DNA of 46,293 bases from Candidatus Poribacteria bacterium (GTDB lineage Bacteria > Poribacteria > WGA-4E > WGA-3G): the NCBI GenBank assembly GCA_022821065.1, contig JAJEEK010000112.1, forward strand, positions 1 through 46,293, read 5' to 3'. The position numbers were made by a program, and so were the translations under genes. This document shows, one piece after another, positions 33,250 to 42,390 of this stretch; within the stretch, counting starts at the first letter, position 1; the number at the start of each line of letters is the position of its first letter. The notes under the pieces were generated by a model that was not told the DNA's origin, searched no databases, and was given only the letters and a program-made list of their open reading frames with translations.

Positions 33250-36200
33250 TTGCGTTTAAATAGCATAAAAATTCGAGGATTCAAGAGTTTTGCCGAAGAA
33301 GTTGAGTTAATACTTGAATCCGGCATCACAACCATAGTCGGCCCTAATGGCTGCGGGAAGAGTAACGTCTCCGATGCGATCCGCTGGGTACTTGGGGAAC
33401 AGAGTGCTCGTTCACTTCGGTGTACCTCTATGCGCGATCTGCTTTTCAATGGTGGTGCTAATTTCGCGCCTGCGCAAAAAACTGAAGTCGCGCTCCGTTT
33501 TTTAAACGGCACCCCGAATACACCCATCCAAGAGCATACGAATGCTGCTTTGGCATCCCCAGAAATTGAGGTGTGCCGTCATCTCACACGCGATGGCGAA
33601 AGCCGCTATCTTATCAATCAAAATCCGTGTCGGCTTCGCGATATTAGCGAACTCTTTATGGATACGGGTATCGGTGTTGATGCTTACTCGGTTATGGAAC
33701 AGAGCAAAATCGACCTCATCCTTAACGTGCGTCCGGAAGAACGCCGATTCCTATTCGATGAAGTCGCAGGTATTACGAAGTATAAACACCGAAAGAAGAC
33801 GGCACTCCGAAAACTCGAACAGACCGAGCAAAACCTCGTCCGCATTAACGATGTCATTCAAGAACTGCAACGCGAGACTGAGGCACTCAAGGAACAGGCG
33901 GAACAGGCGCGCCACTATAATGCGCAACATGCCCAATTAAAGCAATATGAACTGGACCTTGCACGTCGAGAATACGATAAACTCCATACGGACTATAGCC
34001 AGGCACAAACCGATCTCGACGCAGTGCTAACCGGTGCTACGGAGGCATCTGAAACGCTCAAAGCCGCTGAAGAACGGATTGAGCGTGCGACAGACCGCCA
34101 ATCCGAGTTGGACGCCGCTATACGCGCCGGACAGACGACACTGCGCGAGGTAGAAACACAGATTGAGCAGATTGAACGTCAGATCGTGCTACACAAGGAA
34201 CGGCAGCTCAATATCCAAAAACAACGCGAGCGTGCCCTCCAGACCTTGGAATCCCTAAAATCACAGCAAACCGCACTTCTCACGCAGAAACAGGAGCGGA
34301 CGCAAGAATATCAGAAACTTGAGGCTTCTTGCAAAATAGAAGAGAGCCGCTTAGAGGCGCGTCAGCAGCTCCTGACACAACTTGATGAACGCATCGCTGC
34401 CGCTAAGAAATCTGTACAAGAAACACAGACCACCTTACAAGAGACTGAAACCGAATTGGCATCGCACGAACGCGATCGCCTCACACTTGAGCACAAGTTG
34501 AACAGTTCCGAGGGGAGTCTCAGTCGTATTCAAGAGAATACAGAGGCATTGACGCAAGAGCTCAAGACTGCTACCGATACCTATACGGCAGTCCAACGCG
34601 ATGAAACACAACTGAAGGCGGAATTGGTGCAGATTGAGGCAGAGAAAAGCCAAGTGGAGACCGAACTACAAGAAAACCATGACGCACTCCGCAAGGTTGA
34701 AGCCGACATACAGGGATTACAGAGTACCTTGGGCAGTAATGTCTCGCGGCTGAGATCGCTACAGGAATTACAATCCGCTTACGAAGGATACTATGCTGGC
34801 GTTCGCGCAATTATGCAGGCGAAAACGCACAACCCCGATCAATTCCGAGGCGTTTGTGGCGTTGTTGCTGAACTTCTCACCACCGATGCCGAATATGAAC
34901 TCGCCATAGAGGTTGCACTCGGTAGTGCTATCCAGAACGTTATTACTGAAACGGCTGAGGACGCACAAAACGGCATCGCGTTCCTCAAGAAACATCGTGC
35001 CGGTAGGGTGACATTTCTACCGCTCGATATTTTACGGGGCCGCAGATTTGACGATGACGCGTTATTGGACCAACCCGGTGTCATCGGTATCGCCGAGGAA
35101 TTAATCGATTACGACCTCAAATATGAGACCGCCATGCGTCATCTATTGGGAAATACGCTTGTCATTGAGGATTTAGATGCCGCAATCGCCCTCACGCGTC
35201 GATTCCGTCCGACTGCCCGCCTCGTCACGTTAGATGGCGAGGTTATCAATACCTCTGGTGCTATCACGGGGGGTCAGACAAATCAGAAGCAGAGCGGTCT
35301 GCTCAGTCGTGCGCGTGATCTTGAGGCCCTTGAAGCTGAGATCGGCCAGTTGACACAACGTTCTAATCAGAAGGATAAGAAACGTAAAACGTACGCTGCA
35401 AAAATAGCGAGTTTACAAAGAAAACGCCAGGATCTCACCGCGCAGTGGCAAGATAAACGGGTCGAAAAAGCGTCTCTGACGAAAGATATGGAGCAGGCGA
35501 ACCTGCAAGTTACCCGGCTCGAACAGCAACTTGCTACCGTTGAGGTGGAGAACCGTGAATTGCGTGACGCTGTCGCCGCATCGCGTGAGGAACAAGAAAC
35601 ACTCACGGCTGAAATTGAGACGCTAACGCAGAAGCGTACGCGGACGCAACGTTGGATTGAACGGGTGTCCGAACAGATTGAAGCCGAAAACCGAAAACAC
35701 GCTGAAGTCTCCGGTAACTGCCAAGAGATGAAGGTTTTCTTAGCAGGACAGCATCAGAAGTTGCAAAGTCTCAAGTCCGAATTGGAGACACTTGAAGAAT
35801 CGCAACAGCAGACTGCAAAAAATATCGCCGAACAACAAGCGATTATCGACTCAGATGAACAGACGAAAATTGATCTCGGTGAACAGGTTGAAGCGGCACA
35901 ACGCGAGTTCCTGCGTCTGGAAGGTGATCGCGCTGAAGCGGAGGCAAAAGTCGATGAACTGTCTGAGGAACGCGAGACGCTACTTCAGGAGGTAACCGTC
36001 CTTCAGAAAGAGATGCGTGCAACCCGCAGGAATTTTGAGAAACAGAATCGTAAGCGTCATCAGCTTGAGGTTAAAACGACGCAGCTCGAAATGCGGATAA
36101 AATCGGTCTCAACCCGTATCCACGATAAATATCAGGTCTCAATTGATGCGTTACCGCCACTGGCGAATGATGAACAGGTGATGGACGAGATTGATCTACT

Positions 36201-36834
36201 CGACAGTATTGAGAAGTTGAAAGCAGAGCTTTCAAGCATGGGTGCTGTGAACCTTAAAGCGATTGAGGCTTACGAGGAACATAAAAAACGGCACGACTTC
36301 CTTATTGCCCAGCGTGATGATGTACAGCAGTCGATGCAAGCCACTATTCAAGCGATACAGAAGATTAACCAGACCTCCAGAGCGGTATTTCTTGAGACAT
36401 TTGAACAGGTGCAGGCGAACTTCCAAGAGGTCTTTACACAACTCTTCGGGGGCGGCGAAACGGAGTTATTGCTAACGGATTCCTCCGATGTGCTGGATTC
36501 AGGGATTGAAATCATGGCGCGTCCGCCGGGCAAACGTCCGCAAAGCATCACGCAGCTTTCGGGTGGCGAGCGTTCGCTGGTTGCGATCGGTCTACTGTTC
36601 GCTGTCTTCAAAATCAAGCCGAGTCCGTTCTGTGTGCTGGATGAAGTCGATGCCGCGCTTGACGAGGCGAATGTCCTCCGCTTTGCCAATCTCATCCGTG
36701 CCTATGCTGAGAATACACAATTCATCATCATCACGCACAACCGTCGGACGATGGAAATCGCTGACGCGATGTACGGCGTGACGATGGAGCAGGCGGGTAT
36801 CTCAAAGATTGTCTCTGCCAAGTTTGCCGAGTAG
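33250..36834 (+). CDS. smc: Chromosome segregation ATPase SMC
   Basis: The 1194-aa protein has full SMC architecture. The N-terminal head has Walker A GPNGCGKSN (31-39) and begins MRLNSIKIRGFKSF. A long coiled coil follows, then a hinge (about 510-660, with EGYYAGVRAIMQ and TRRFRPTARLVTLDGE), a second coiled coil, and the C-terminal head with signature LSGGERS and Walker B CVLDEVDAALDEAN. SMC dimers with ScpAB compact and align chromosomes; scpA and scpB are not in the window. The start is TTG at 33250, eight bases after AGGAGG. The TAG stop merges into the long inverted repeat. Confidence 0.96.
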   Translation: MRLNSIKIRGFKSFAEEVELILESGITTIVGPNGCGKSNVSDAIRWVLGEQSARSLRCTSMRDLLFNGGANFAPAQKTEVALRFLNGTPNTPIQEHTNAALASPEIEVCRHLTRDGESRYLINQNPCRLRDISELFMDTGIGVDAYSVMEQSKIDLILNVRPEERRFLFDEVAGITKYKHRKKTALRKLEQTEQNLVRINDVIQELQRETEALKEQAEQARHYNAQHAQLKQYELDLARREYDKLHTDYSQAQTDLDAVLTGATEASETLKAAEERIERATDRQSELDAAIRAGQTTLREVETQIEQIERQIVLHKERQLNIQKQRERALQTLESLKSQQTALLTQKQERTQEYQKLEASCKIEESRLEARQQLLTQLDERIAAAKKSVQETQTTLQETETELASHERDRLTLEHKLNSSEGSLSRIQENTEALTQELKTATDTYTAVQRDETQLKAELVQIEAEKSQVETELQENHDALRKVEADIQGLQSTLGSNVSRLRSLQELQSAYEGYYAGVRAIMQAKTHNPDQFRGVCGVVAELLTTDAEYELAIEVALGSAIQNVITETAEDAQNGIAFLKKHRAGRVTFLPLDILRGRRFDDDALLDQPGVIGIAEELIDYDLKYETAMRHLLGNTLVIEDLDAAIALTRRFRPTARLVTLDGEVINTSGAITGGQTNQKQSGLLSRARDLEALEAEIGQLTQRSNQKDKKRKTYAAKIASLQRKRQDLTAQWQDKRVEKASLTKDMEQANLQVTRLEQQLATVEVENRELRDAVAASREEQETLTAEIETLTQKRTRTQRWIERVSEQIEAENRKHAEVSGNCQEMKVFLAGQHQKLQSLKSELETLEESQQQTAKNIAEQQAIIDSDEQTKIDLGEQVEAAQREFLRLEGDRAEAEAKVDELSEERETLLQEVTVLQKEMRATRRNFEKQNRKRHQLEVKTTQLEMRIKSVSTRIHDKYQVSIDALPPLANDEQVMDEIDLLDSIEKLKAELSSMGAVNLKAIEAYEEHKKRHDFLIAQRDDVQQSMQATIQAIQKINQTSRAVFLETFEQVQANFQEVFTQLFGGGETELLLTDSSDVLDSGIEIMARPPGKRPQSITQLSGGERSLVAIGLLFAVFKIKPSPFCVLDEVDAALDEANVLRFANLIRAYAENTQFIIITHNRRTMEIADAMYGVTMEQAGISKIVSAKFAE

Positions 36835-37045
36835 CCATCAGCGGTCAGCAGTCAGCAAAGAGGCAGTCGGCAGTCGGCAAAGAGCGGAAGTGGCAATCAG
36901 CAAAGAGGGGCGTTCGCTGCGCTCACTGTCAGTTTCCGTCGGTAAAGAGGTGTTAGGTTAGCACAATGTTTCTTACCGACAGCCTCTTGGTTTCCGAAAG
37001 CCGACTGCCATTCTTCCGATAGCCGAAAGCCGAAAGCCATTCTTA
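36833..37045. repeat. Long inverted repeat, right arm
   Basis: Its reverse complement nearly equals 28698-28909; differences include an AAA insertion in the middle and a few changes at the ends. It begins in the smc stop codon (TAG) and continues into a 29-base tandem duplication at 37021-37077. No gene lies in 36835-37073. Confidence 0.85.
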
Positions 37046-37077
37046 TGATAGCCGAAAGCCGAAAGCCATTCTTATGA
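37021..37077 (+). repeat. Tandem 29-base direct repeat overlapping a start codon
   Basis: Two consecutive copies (37021-37049 and 37050-37077) begin AGCCGAAAGCCGAAAGCC and end TTATGA. The second copy supplies the ATG at 37074 of the next gene, leaving no recognisable Shine-Dalgarno. Confidence 0.7.
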
Positions 37078-38042
37078 ACAAACTGAACCGCGAACGCCTC
37101 ACAGTTCTCCCACTCTCAGAACGCAAACACAAGATGATGGTGGCAGATGTCTATCCGTTGGATGCGGATCCGCCACCTTATGAAAATTCCAGTCTCCGTA
37201 TTGTTGCGGACCGGATTATTGAGGCGTATCGTACAGCGAAGCAGGTCATCTGGATGATGGGTGCGCACGTCATGCGGCGCGGCAACTCGCGTTTTATTAT
37301 TGATTTGATGGAACGCGGTGTCATTACGCATGTTGCGACTAACGGTGCTTGTGCTATCCACGACTTTGAACTTGCACACATCGGCGCGACGCTTGAGGAT
37401 GTGGAAGCCTACATCTGGGACGGTAAATTCGGCAATTGGGAGGAGACAGGACGCTACTTGAACGAGGCAATCGTTCGCGGGTATGAAGATAAAATCGGTT
37501 TTGGAGAGGCGGTCGGTAGATTAATCCAAGAAGGCGAACAGGGCATCCCTTTTCCGCATCGCGATGTAAGTCTGTTTGCCGCTGCGTATTGCTTAGGTGT
37601 CCCGTTCACCGTTCATAAGGGAATCGGTTATGACATCATTGACCAGCACCCGTCCGCTGACTATGCTGCGATGGGGTGGACGACAGGCGAGGATTTTCTT
37701 CGTTTTGCGCACAGTGTCTCTCAATTGGAAGGCGGCGTTTTTCTTAATTTGGGTTCCGCTGTCATGGGACCGGAGGTTTATCTTAAAAGTCTCTCAATGG
37801 CACGCAATATCGCAGCGCAGCGTGGCGAGGAAATTCGGCGTTTCACGACTGCGAACTTTGATCTCATCGACTTTGGCGATTTCCAAGACGAGGGATCGCC
37901 GACCGATGCGCACTACTACCACCGTCCGAAAAAGACGATCCTCATCCGCACAGTTAAGGATGGCGGTGAGGGGTATCATATCTCCGGTGATTTTTCCGTT
38001 ACGGTACCGCAGTTATATCGCCTGATAGTTCCATCCGCGTGA
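37074..38042 (+). CDS. Conserved hypothetical protein
   Basis: I cannot assign this 322-aa protein to a named family with confidence. It has no signal peptide or membrane helices. Gly-rich and conserved-looking segments include WMMGAHVMRRG (60-70), THVATNGACAIHDFELA, PFTVHKGIGYDIIDQHP and FLNLGSAVMGPEVYLKS, which suggest a Rossmann-like alpha/beta enzyme with His/Asp/Glu residues in a possible active site. A distant relation to deoxyhypusine-synthase-like proteins is conceivable but I cannot support it. It stands between the long inverted repeat and a MITE-like element. Confidence 0.75.
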   Translation: MNKLNRERLTVLPLSERKHKMMVADVYPLDADPPPYENSSLRIVADRIIEAYRTAKQVIWMMGAHVMRRGNSRFIIDLMERGVITHVATNGACAIHDFELAHIGATLEDVEAYIWDGKFGNWEETGRYLNEAIVRGYEDKIGFGEAVGRLIQEGEQGIPFPHRDVSLFAAAYCLGVPFTVHKGIGYDIIDQHPSADYAAMGWTTGEDFLRFAHSVSQLEGGVFLNLGSAVMGPEVYLKSLSMARNIAAQRGEEIRRFTTANFDLIDFGDFQDEGSPTDAHYYHRPKKTILIRTVKDGGEGYHISGDFSVTVPQLYRLIVPSA

Positions 38043-38051
38043 ATGAATTGC

Positions 38052-38171
38052 AGGACTTACGCAATTTTTGACTGTAGCGGGTTGTGTTAGATGAAATTTT
38101 TCTGAAAACACAGCGTTCTGGTACCACAAACTAACAGTTTGTGGTACAAAAGAGCATCATGCGTAAGTCCT
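38052..38171. repeat. MITE-like family-1 element, copy E (most complete)
   Basis: The ends are AGGACTTACGCA and TGCGTAAGTCCT, a perfect 12-bp terminal inverted repeat. The interior hairpin GTACCACAAACT-AAC-AGTTTGTGGTAC (38121-38147) is also perfect. It is 120 bp and starts nine bases after a plus-strand stop codon. Confidence 0.88.
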
Positions 38172-38194
38172 AAATTGTATATTTTGCCTCTATG

Positions 38195-38452
38195 CTAATA
38201 AACGCTGCTCCGATGTCCAACATCGTGAACAACAATTGTTCTTGTTTGTCTATTGAAGGTATAGATGACCCGATAAGCGCCAGCAACGCGTAAACGGAAC
38301 TTCCCGCTATGTGGGCCTCGGAGTGCCTCGTGGCGATGTGTATCGCAATTTTCGCATAGGGACCTCAACTTGTCAAGAATTCGCTGTTCAATCGTAGCAT
38401 CTAAGCGGGCAAAACCTGCCTCCGCTTTCGGCATAATTTCCAAATTATACAT
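38195..38452 (-). CDS. RelE/ParE family mRNA-interferase-type toxin
   Basis: The 85-aa protein fits the RelE/ParE superfamily: an N-terminal helix pair (FARLDATIEQRILDKLRSLC) and the terminal strand motif FRLRVAGAYRVIY...VHDVGHRSSVY. The Arg, His and Tyr residues there are those used by active RelE-type ribonucleases. Its ATG at 38452 overlaps the upstream gene's stop (TAATG), so translation is coupled. I prefer this to a GTG two codons upstream. The partner is the larger gene at 38452-39147, and both lie between two MITE-like elements. Confidence 0.85.
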   Translation of the reverse strand: MYNLEIMPKAEAGFARLDATIEQRILDKLRSLCENCDTHRHEALRGPHSGKFRLRVAGAYRVIYTFNRQTRTIVVHDVGHRSSVY

Positions 38453-39147
38453 TACCACTTCAGTCCCAGTTTTTTCGCTACTTCCTCTATTGGAATTGCT
38501 TTGACTGTACCAGACTCATGTTCTGCGACGCTGCGTTCCAGCCTTTCAGCCACCTCCGGACGCAATTCTAACCCCTCATCTGGGTCATAATAGTAATTTT
38601 CAAGAAACTGCTCCAACTCCAAATAGCATAGAAAAAAATCAAGGAATGCCGATTTCAACTGCGCTGTTCCCTCAACCGATGGTACCATCTTTTGCAGCTT
38701 GACAACCTGTGCACGTGCTGCGAAAAGTTCCCAATTCACAAGCGTTTCCATTAGTGCCCGGAATTCGTCATCCGATAAAGCTGTCACCTTGATATCAGGT
38801 TGCGGATCGGTAATCAGCGGTCTGTCGCTCATCCGTCGTGCTATCCGTCCTGCAGGCGAAGTTTTTCGCACAGCTTCCACAGCTGCGACACGCTTCTGCA
38901 GGTGCGTGAATATGTCGGATGCCCGCAATATTGAAAGCAGTGATTCCTCAGGCTCCTCTAACTCGAATGCCAGTCCACAGTAGCCTTCGTAGAACTCTTG
39001 GAGCTCAGTTTCCAATGCGTCTCTGTCGGCATTTTCAGCAAGCAAAGCAACCAGTCGTTCGCGGGATTCAAAAAGCGGACAGTCTACAATCGGCATGAGC
39101 CAAGTGCTGAACTGTGCCTGTGTCATGGCTGTTATGTCGTGTGTCAT
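38452..39147 (-). CDS. Large antitoxin-like protein paired with the RelE toxin
   Basis: The 231-aa protein ends like a toxin-binding antitoxin tail (RPEVAERLERSVAEHESGTVKAIPIEEVAKKLGLKW), which joins directly to the toxin gene by a TAATG overlap. Residues 1 to about 185 are mostly helical and rich in Leu/Glu; I recognise no DNA-binding domain there. Usual RelB-type antitoxins are 70-100 aa, so this is two to three times longer. I chose ATG 39147, with AAAGGAG eight bases upstream; the longer frame upstream is translation of MITE copy F. Confidence 0.65.
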   Translation of the reverse strand: MTHDITAMTQAQFSTWLMPIVDCPLFESRERLVALLAENADRDALETELQEFYEGYCGLAFELEEPEESLLSILRASDIFTHLQKRVAAVEAVRKTSPAGRIARRMSDRPLITDPQPDIKVTALSDDEFRALMETLVNWELFAARAQVVKLQKMVPSVEGTAQLKSAFLDFFLCYLELEQFLENYYYDPDEGLELRPEVAERLERSVAEHESGTVKAIPIEEVAKKLGLKW

Positions 39148-39162
39148 TAGAAACTCCTTTAT

Positions 39163-39283
39163 AGGACTTACGCAATTTTGGATGTAAAACCGTTCTATTA
39201 GATGAAATTTTTCGTCCAATCCAGCATTTTTGCGTCGCAAACTAACAGTTTGTGGTACATAAAGCGCAGCATGTATAAGCTCT
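39163..39283. repeat. MITE-like family-1 element, copy F
   Basis: The left end AGGACTTACGCAATTTT is intact; the right end is degraded (ATGTATAAGCTCT). The hairpin CGCAAACT-AAC-AGTTTGTG is nearly intact. It lies seven bases from the recG stop. Confidence 0.75.
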
Positions 39284-39289
39284 ACTTTA

Positions 39290-42070
39290 TTAACCGACAG
39301 AAGCAATCTCTAAATTATCGCGCCAGTGCTTCTGCAACATCCGTTTCAGCAATTGATGTTCCGGGGCGTTCAAACTCGGATCGGCTTTGATTAAGAGTTC
39401 AGCCTCTTTTTTTGCGGATTCCAGAAGCGAGGCATCGTGGATGATATTCGCAATCTTGAAATTCGGGACACCCGATTGGCGTGTACCGAAGAACTCTCCC
39501 GGTCCTCGGATGTTTAGGTCTGCTTCAGCGATCTGAAACCCGTTGTTCGTCCGAGTCATCGCCAAGATCCGTTGAAAAGAATCGTCCCCCCTCGGCGAAG
39601 CGACAAGGTAACACGCCGATTGATGCTGACCGCGTCCGACACGCCCACGCAATTGATGCAATTGGGACAATCCAAACCGTTCAGCGTGTTCAATCACCAT
39701 CAGGGTTGCGTTCGGGACATCAATACCGACTTCAATCACTGTTGTTGAGACAAGGATATCAATCTGTCGATCCTTGAAACTCGCCATAATCTCCTGCTTT
39801 TCGATGGATTTCATCTGTCCGTGCAATAATCCGATCCGTAAGTTTGGGAACACTGCCGTTTGAAGGTGCTCTGCCATTTCTGTTGCGGCTTTAAGCTCTT
39901 CCATCTTTTCGGACTCTTCAACAAGTGGATAGACGATGTACGCCTGTCTACCACGCTGAATCTCTTTCCGAAGGTTACTGTATAACTTTTCCCGATCTCG
40001 TTCTTTTATCCAGTGGGTCTTAATTGTTTGTCTACCGGGTGGCATTTCATCAATAACAGAGACGTTCAGATCACCGTAGAGTGTCAAGGCGAGTGTTCTC
40101 GGAATAGGTGTTGCTGTCATGACGAGGACATCCGGTGCCAGCGCAGTAGTGGCACGCCCTTTTTGTTCACCATTTCCCGATTGTGCTTTGTTCCGAAGCG
40201 TCGCGCGTTGCATCACGCCGAACCGGTGTTGTTCATCAATGATAACGAGTCCGAGACTGTGAAAATCGACACCTTCTTGTATCAATGCTTGTGTGCCGAC
40301 AACGAGGTCTGCGGAGCCGTCGGCGATAGCCGCTAATGCCTCTTCGCGCTCCGCTTTCGGTAGATCGCTTTTGAGGAGCACGACCCTTATTTTTCGACCG
40401 CCGTTTTGTGTGGTGCCCGGGCGGAGCTGCTCGAACATTTCGGAGAGGTTGTAGCAGTGCTGTTCGGCGAGGATTTCGGTCGGGACCATCAGCGTACCTT
40501 GGTAGCCGTTTTCGATCGCGCAGAGCAACGCCAGCGCAGCGACGACAGTCTTTCCAGAACCGACATCGCCTTGAATGAGTCGATTCATAACCTTTTTCTG
40601 TCGCATATCGTCTTGTATTTCGGTAAAGACCCGTTTCTGTGCCCCCGTGAGTTCGTAAGGCAGTGAGGTGATGAATTCCTTGACCAGAGGGGCGGAATTT
40701 CCTTCGGCTTCCATATCGACCCGAAACGCGATGCCGTCTTCTGAGATACGACGTTCTTTTTTGAGTTCCATGCCGAGGCTGAGGAGAAAAAACTCCTCAA
40801 AAGCGAGCCGTTTTTGTGCCGCCTCTTGATACGCCTCTGAGGTCGGAAAATGGATTTCGTTGATAGCCGACTGTCTATCAATCAAGCCTTGCTGTTGTCG
40901 AAGCGCGAGCGGTAGGATTTCCGGTATCTGTTCTCCATAAGCGTCGAGGGCAGTCCGCATCCAAGCCCGCAGCATCTTCGCTGTGAGTTTTGCCGTAAGT
41001 GGATATTTCGGAACAATCCGCTTGGTGTGGATGAGGTTGTCCTCCTCGAACAGTTCAAACTCATAGTCAGTCGCTTGGATTTCATTGTAACGACGCGAAA
41101 ATTTGCCGCTGACGACGACTTCCGTATCAATGGGGAGCAGCGATTTCATGATACCGATCCGTCTTCCGAAATTAACTAACATCGCAACGCCGGTGCCGTC
41201 GTAAATTGAGATCTTACCGATCTTTTTTCCCCTTGCAGTCGGCGATGAAGTGTGATTGACGACTTTCCCTTGGATCGTCTCAGGTTCGTCATCTTCTGTC
41301 CTGCCGACGCTATAGATTTCAACTGTTTTGGAACGATCTATATAGTCGCGAGGATAGTATGCCAAGAATTCGCCGACTGTATGGATGCCGAGTTCTGTCG
41401 AGATCATTTCGGCGCGTCGAGGTCCAATGCCTTTGATGAATTGGACAGGTTGGGATAGAAAATCGAGTGAAGCGAGGTCTGTTCCGACAGGCGTATCAGG
41501 GATGGGTACAGATTCTGCCGCCGTTTCGGCGGGTGCTCTCCCTGATCGTTGTGAGAAAACTTCCGCGTCGCCAAGGAGCGATAAGTCGCCCGTTTTTGCT
41601 TTATGTGTTATCGCTCCTGGTGTGGGTTCTCGGTTTACAGGTGTCTGTTCTGGGGGGCTTTCTGTTTCTCCGAAGAGCGATAGCATCTCCGGTTGTGTGT
41701 CCTTTTTGGTGCGTGTGGACCGTGTCGTTGGCTGCTGACGTTTCTGTGGCGTTTCTGCCTCTGTGCTCCTTGCCTTATTAACAGGCGGCCGTTGGTCACC
41801 ACTGAGTGCTGCGTCAATACGTTTTGTTGCTTCTTCGAGCGTACGTTGCCGTTCGGCAGACGATGCCGCTGCGTAATTCTCGAAAAGCGTTGCCAAACCG
41901 GTCAGCACCTCTTTTTCGGTTGCTGCGAGTGTGAAAGCATCGCCGTTTTTTGCCCAGAGTTGGACATAGCTTCCCAATCCATTGATAACGACATCGTCGC
42001 GGCACCCCTTTCGGAGTTCTTGTTGGAACGGACGACGGATGGTGGTAAGGATATTCGCGAAATTGCTCAT
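39290..42070 (-). CDS. recG: ATP-dependent DNA helicase RecG, with about 200-aa N-terminal extension
   Basis: The 926-aa protein has the RecG wedge/OB region beginning near 205 (QFIKGIGPRRAEM), then superfamily-2 motifs GDVGSGKTVVA, DEQHRFG, MTATPIPRT, and the C-terminal helicase half with QLRGRVGRGQ. RecG remodels stalled forks and branched DNA. Typical RecG proteins have about 690-820 residues; the extra N-terminus here includes a helical part (1-95) and a charged, Pro/Thr-rich linker with two short alike motifs (EMLSLFGE and DLSLLGD). The extension is in frame with no internal stop. Similar N-terminal domains occur in some other phyla. Confidence 0.93.
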   Translation of the reverse strand: MSNFANILTTIRRPFQQELRKGCRDDVVINGLGSYVQLWAKNGDAFTLAATEKEVLTGLATLFENYAAASSAERQRTLEEATKRIDAALSGDQRPPVNKARSTEAETPQKRQQPTTRSTRTKKDTQPEMLSLFGETESPPEQTPVNREPTPGAITHKAKTGDLSLLGDAEVFSQRSGRAPAETAAESVPIPDTPVGTDLASLDFLSQPVQFIKGIGPRRAEMISTELGIHTVGEFLAYYPRDYIDRSKTVEIYSVGRTEDDEPETIQGKVVNHTSSPTARGKKIGKISIYDGTGVAMLVNFGRRIGIMKSLLPIDTEVVVSGKFSRRYNEIQATDYEFELFEEDNLIHTKRIVPKYPLTAKLTAKMLRAWMRTALDAYGEQIPEILPLALRQQQGLIDRQSAINEIHFPTSEAYQEAAQKRLAFEEFFLLSLGMELKKERRISEDGIAFRVDMEAEGNSAPLVKEFITSLPYELTGAQKRVFTEIQDDMRQKKVMNRLIQGDVGSGKTVVAALALLCAIENGYQGTLMVPTEILAEQHCYNLSEMFEQLRPGTTQNGGRKIRVVLLKSDLPKAEREEALAAIADGSADLVVGTQALIQEGVDFHSLGLVIIDEQHRFGVMQRATLRNKAQSGNGEQKGRATTALAPDVLVMTATPIPRTLALTLYGDLNVSVIDEMPPGRQTIKTHWIKERDREKLYSNLRKEIQRGRQAYIVYPLVEESEKMEELKAATEMAEHLQTAVFPNLRIGLLHGQMKSIEKQEIMASFKDRQIDILVSTTVIEVGIDVPNATLMVIEHAERFGLSQLHQLRGRVGRGQHQSACYLVASPRGDDSFQRILAMTRTNNGFQIAEADLNIRGPGEFFGTRQSGVPNFKIANIIHDASLLESAKKEAELLIKADPSLNAPEHQLLKRMLQKHWRDNLEIASVG

Positions 42071-42123
42071 AATTTTAATTTGAAGCCGAGGGTTCCTATC
42101 TTATTATTGGTTCTTTTTACTTC

Positions 42124-42185
42124 AGGACTTACAGGAAAAATGGTAATTTCGGTCCATAAACCCCTAAATCCCCCTTATCAGGCGG
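42124..42185. repeat. Solo AGGACTTAC end and CCCCCTTATCAGGCGG hairpin sequence
   Basis: AGGACTTACAGG (42124-42135) matches only the outer end of the MITE-like family. A CCCCTAAATCCCCCTTATCAGGCGG stretch follows (42161-42185), an imperfect palindrome. It lies in the recG-PhyH gap (42071-42390), which otherwise holds only a promoter. Confidence 0.35.
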
Positions 42186-42296
42186 ACTTTAAAGGAATTC
42201 ATAAATCCTATACTTAATATACGAGAAATCGGTGTTGGTTGTAACAAATTAGACGCAAATACACTGAAAACGTTGAATTCGAGTGGGAAAACGGGC

Positions 42297-42325
42297 TTGA
42301 CTTGGTCATATAATTCGTCTATAAT
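42297..42325 (+). promoter_or_regulatory. Promoter of the PhyH gene (sigma70-type)
   Basis: TTGACT (42297-42302) and a perfect TATAAT (42320-42325) are separated by 17 bases. Transcription would start near 42332, giving a leader of about 60 bases. Confidence 0.7.
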
Positions 42326-42390
42326 TTTTTTGATGGTATAGTCAGGAAATACCCAAATATTCGAGTCAATTCGCAGCAAAGGAGCAGCAG

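Noticed and set aside
39148..39306. N-terminal extension of the antitoxin-like protein
   Set aside because: The extra residues are a translation of MITE copy F; a very similar peptide appears when copy C is translated. A strong ribosome site precedes ATG 39147.
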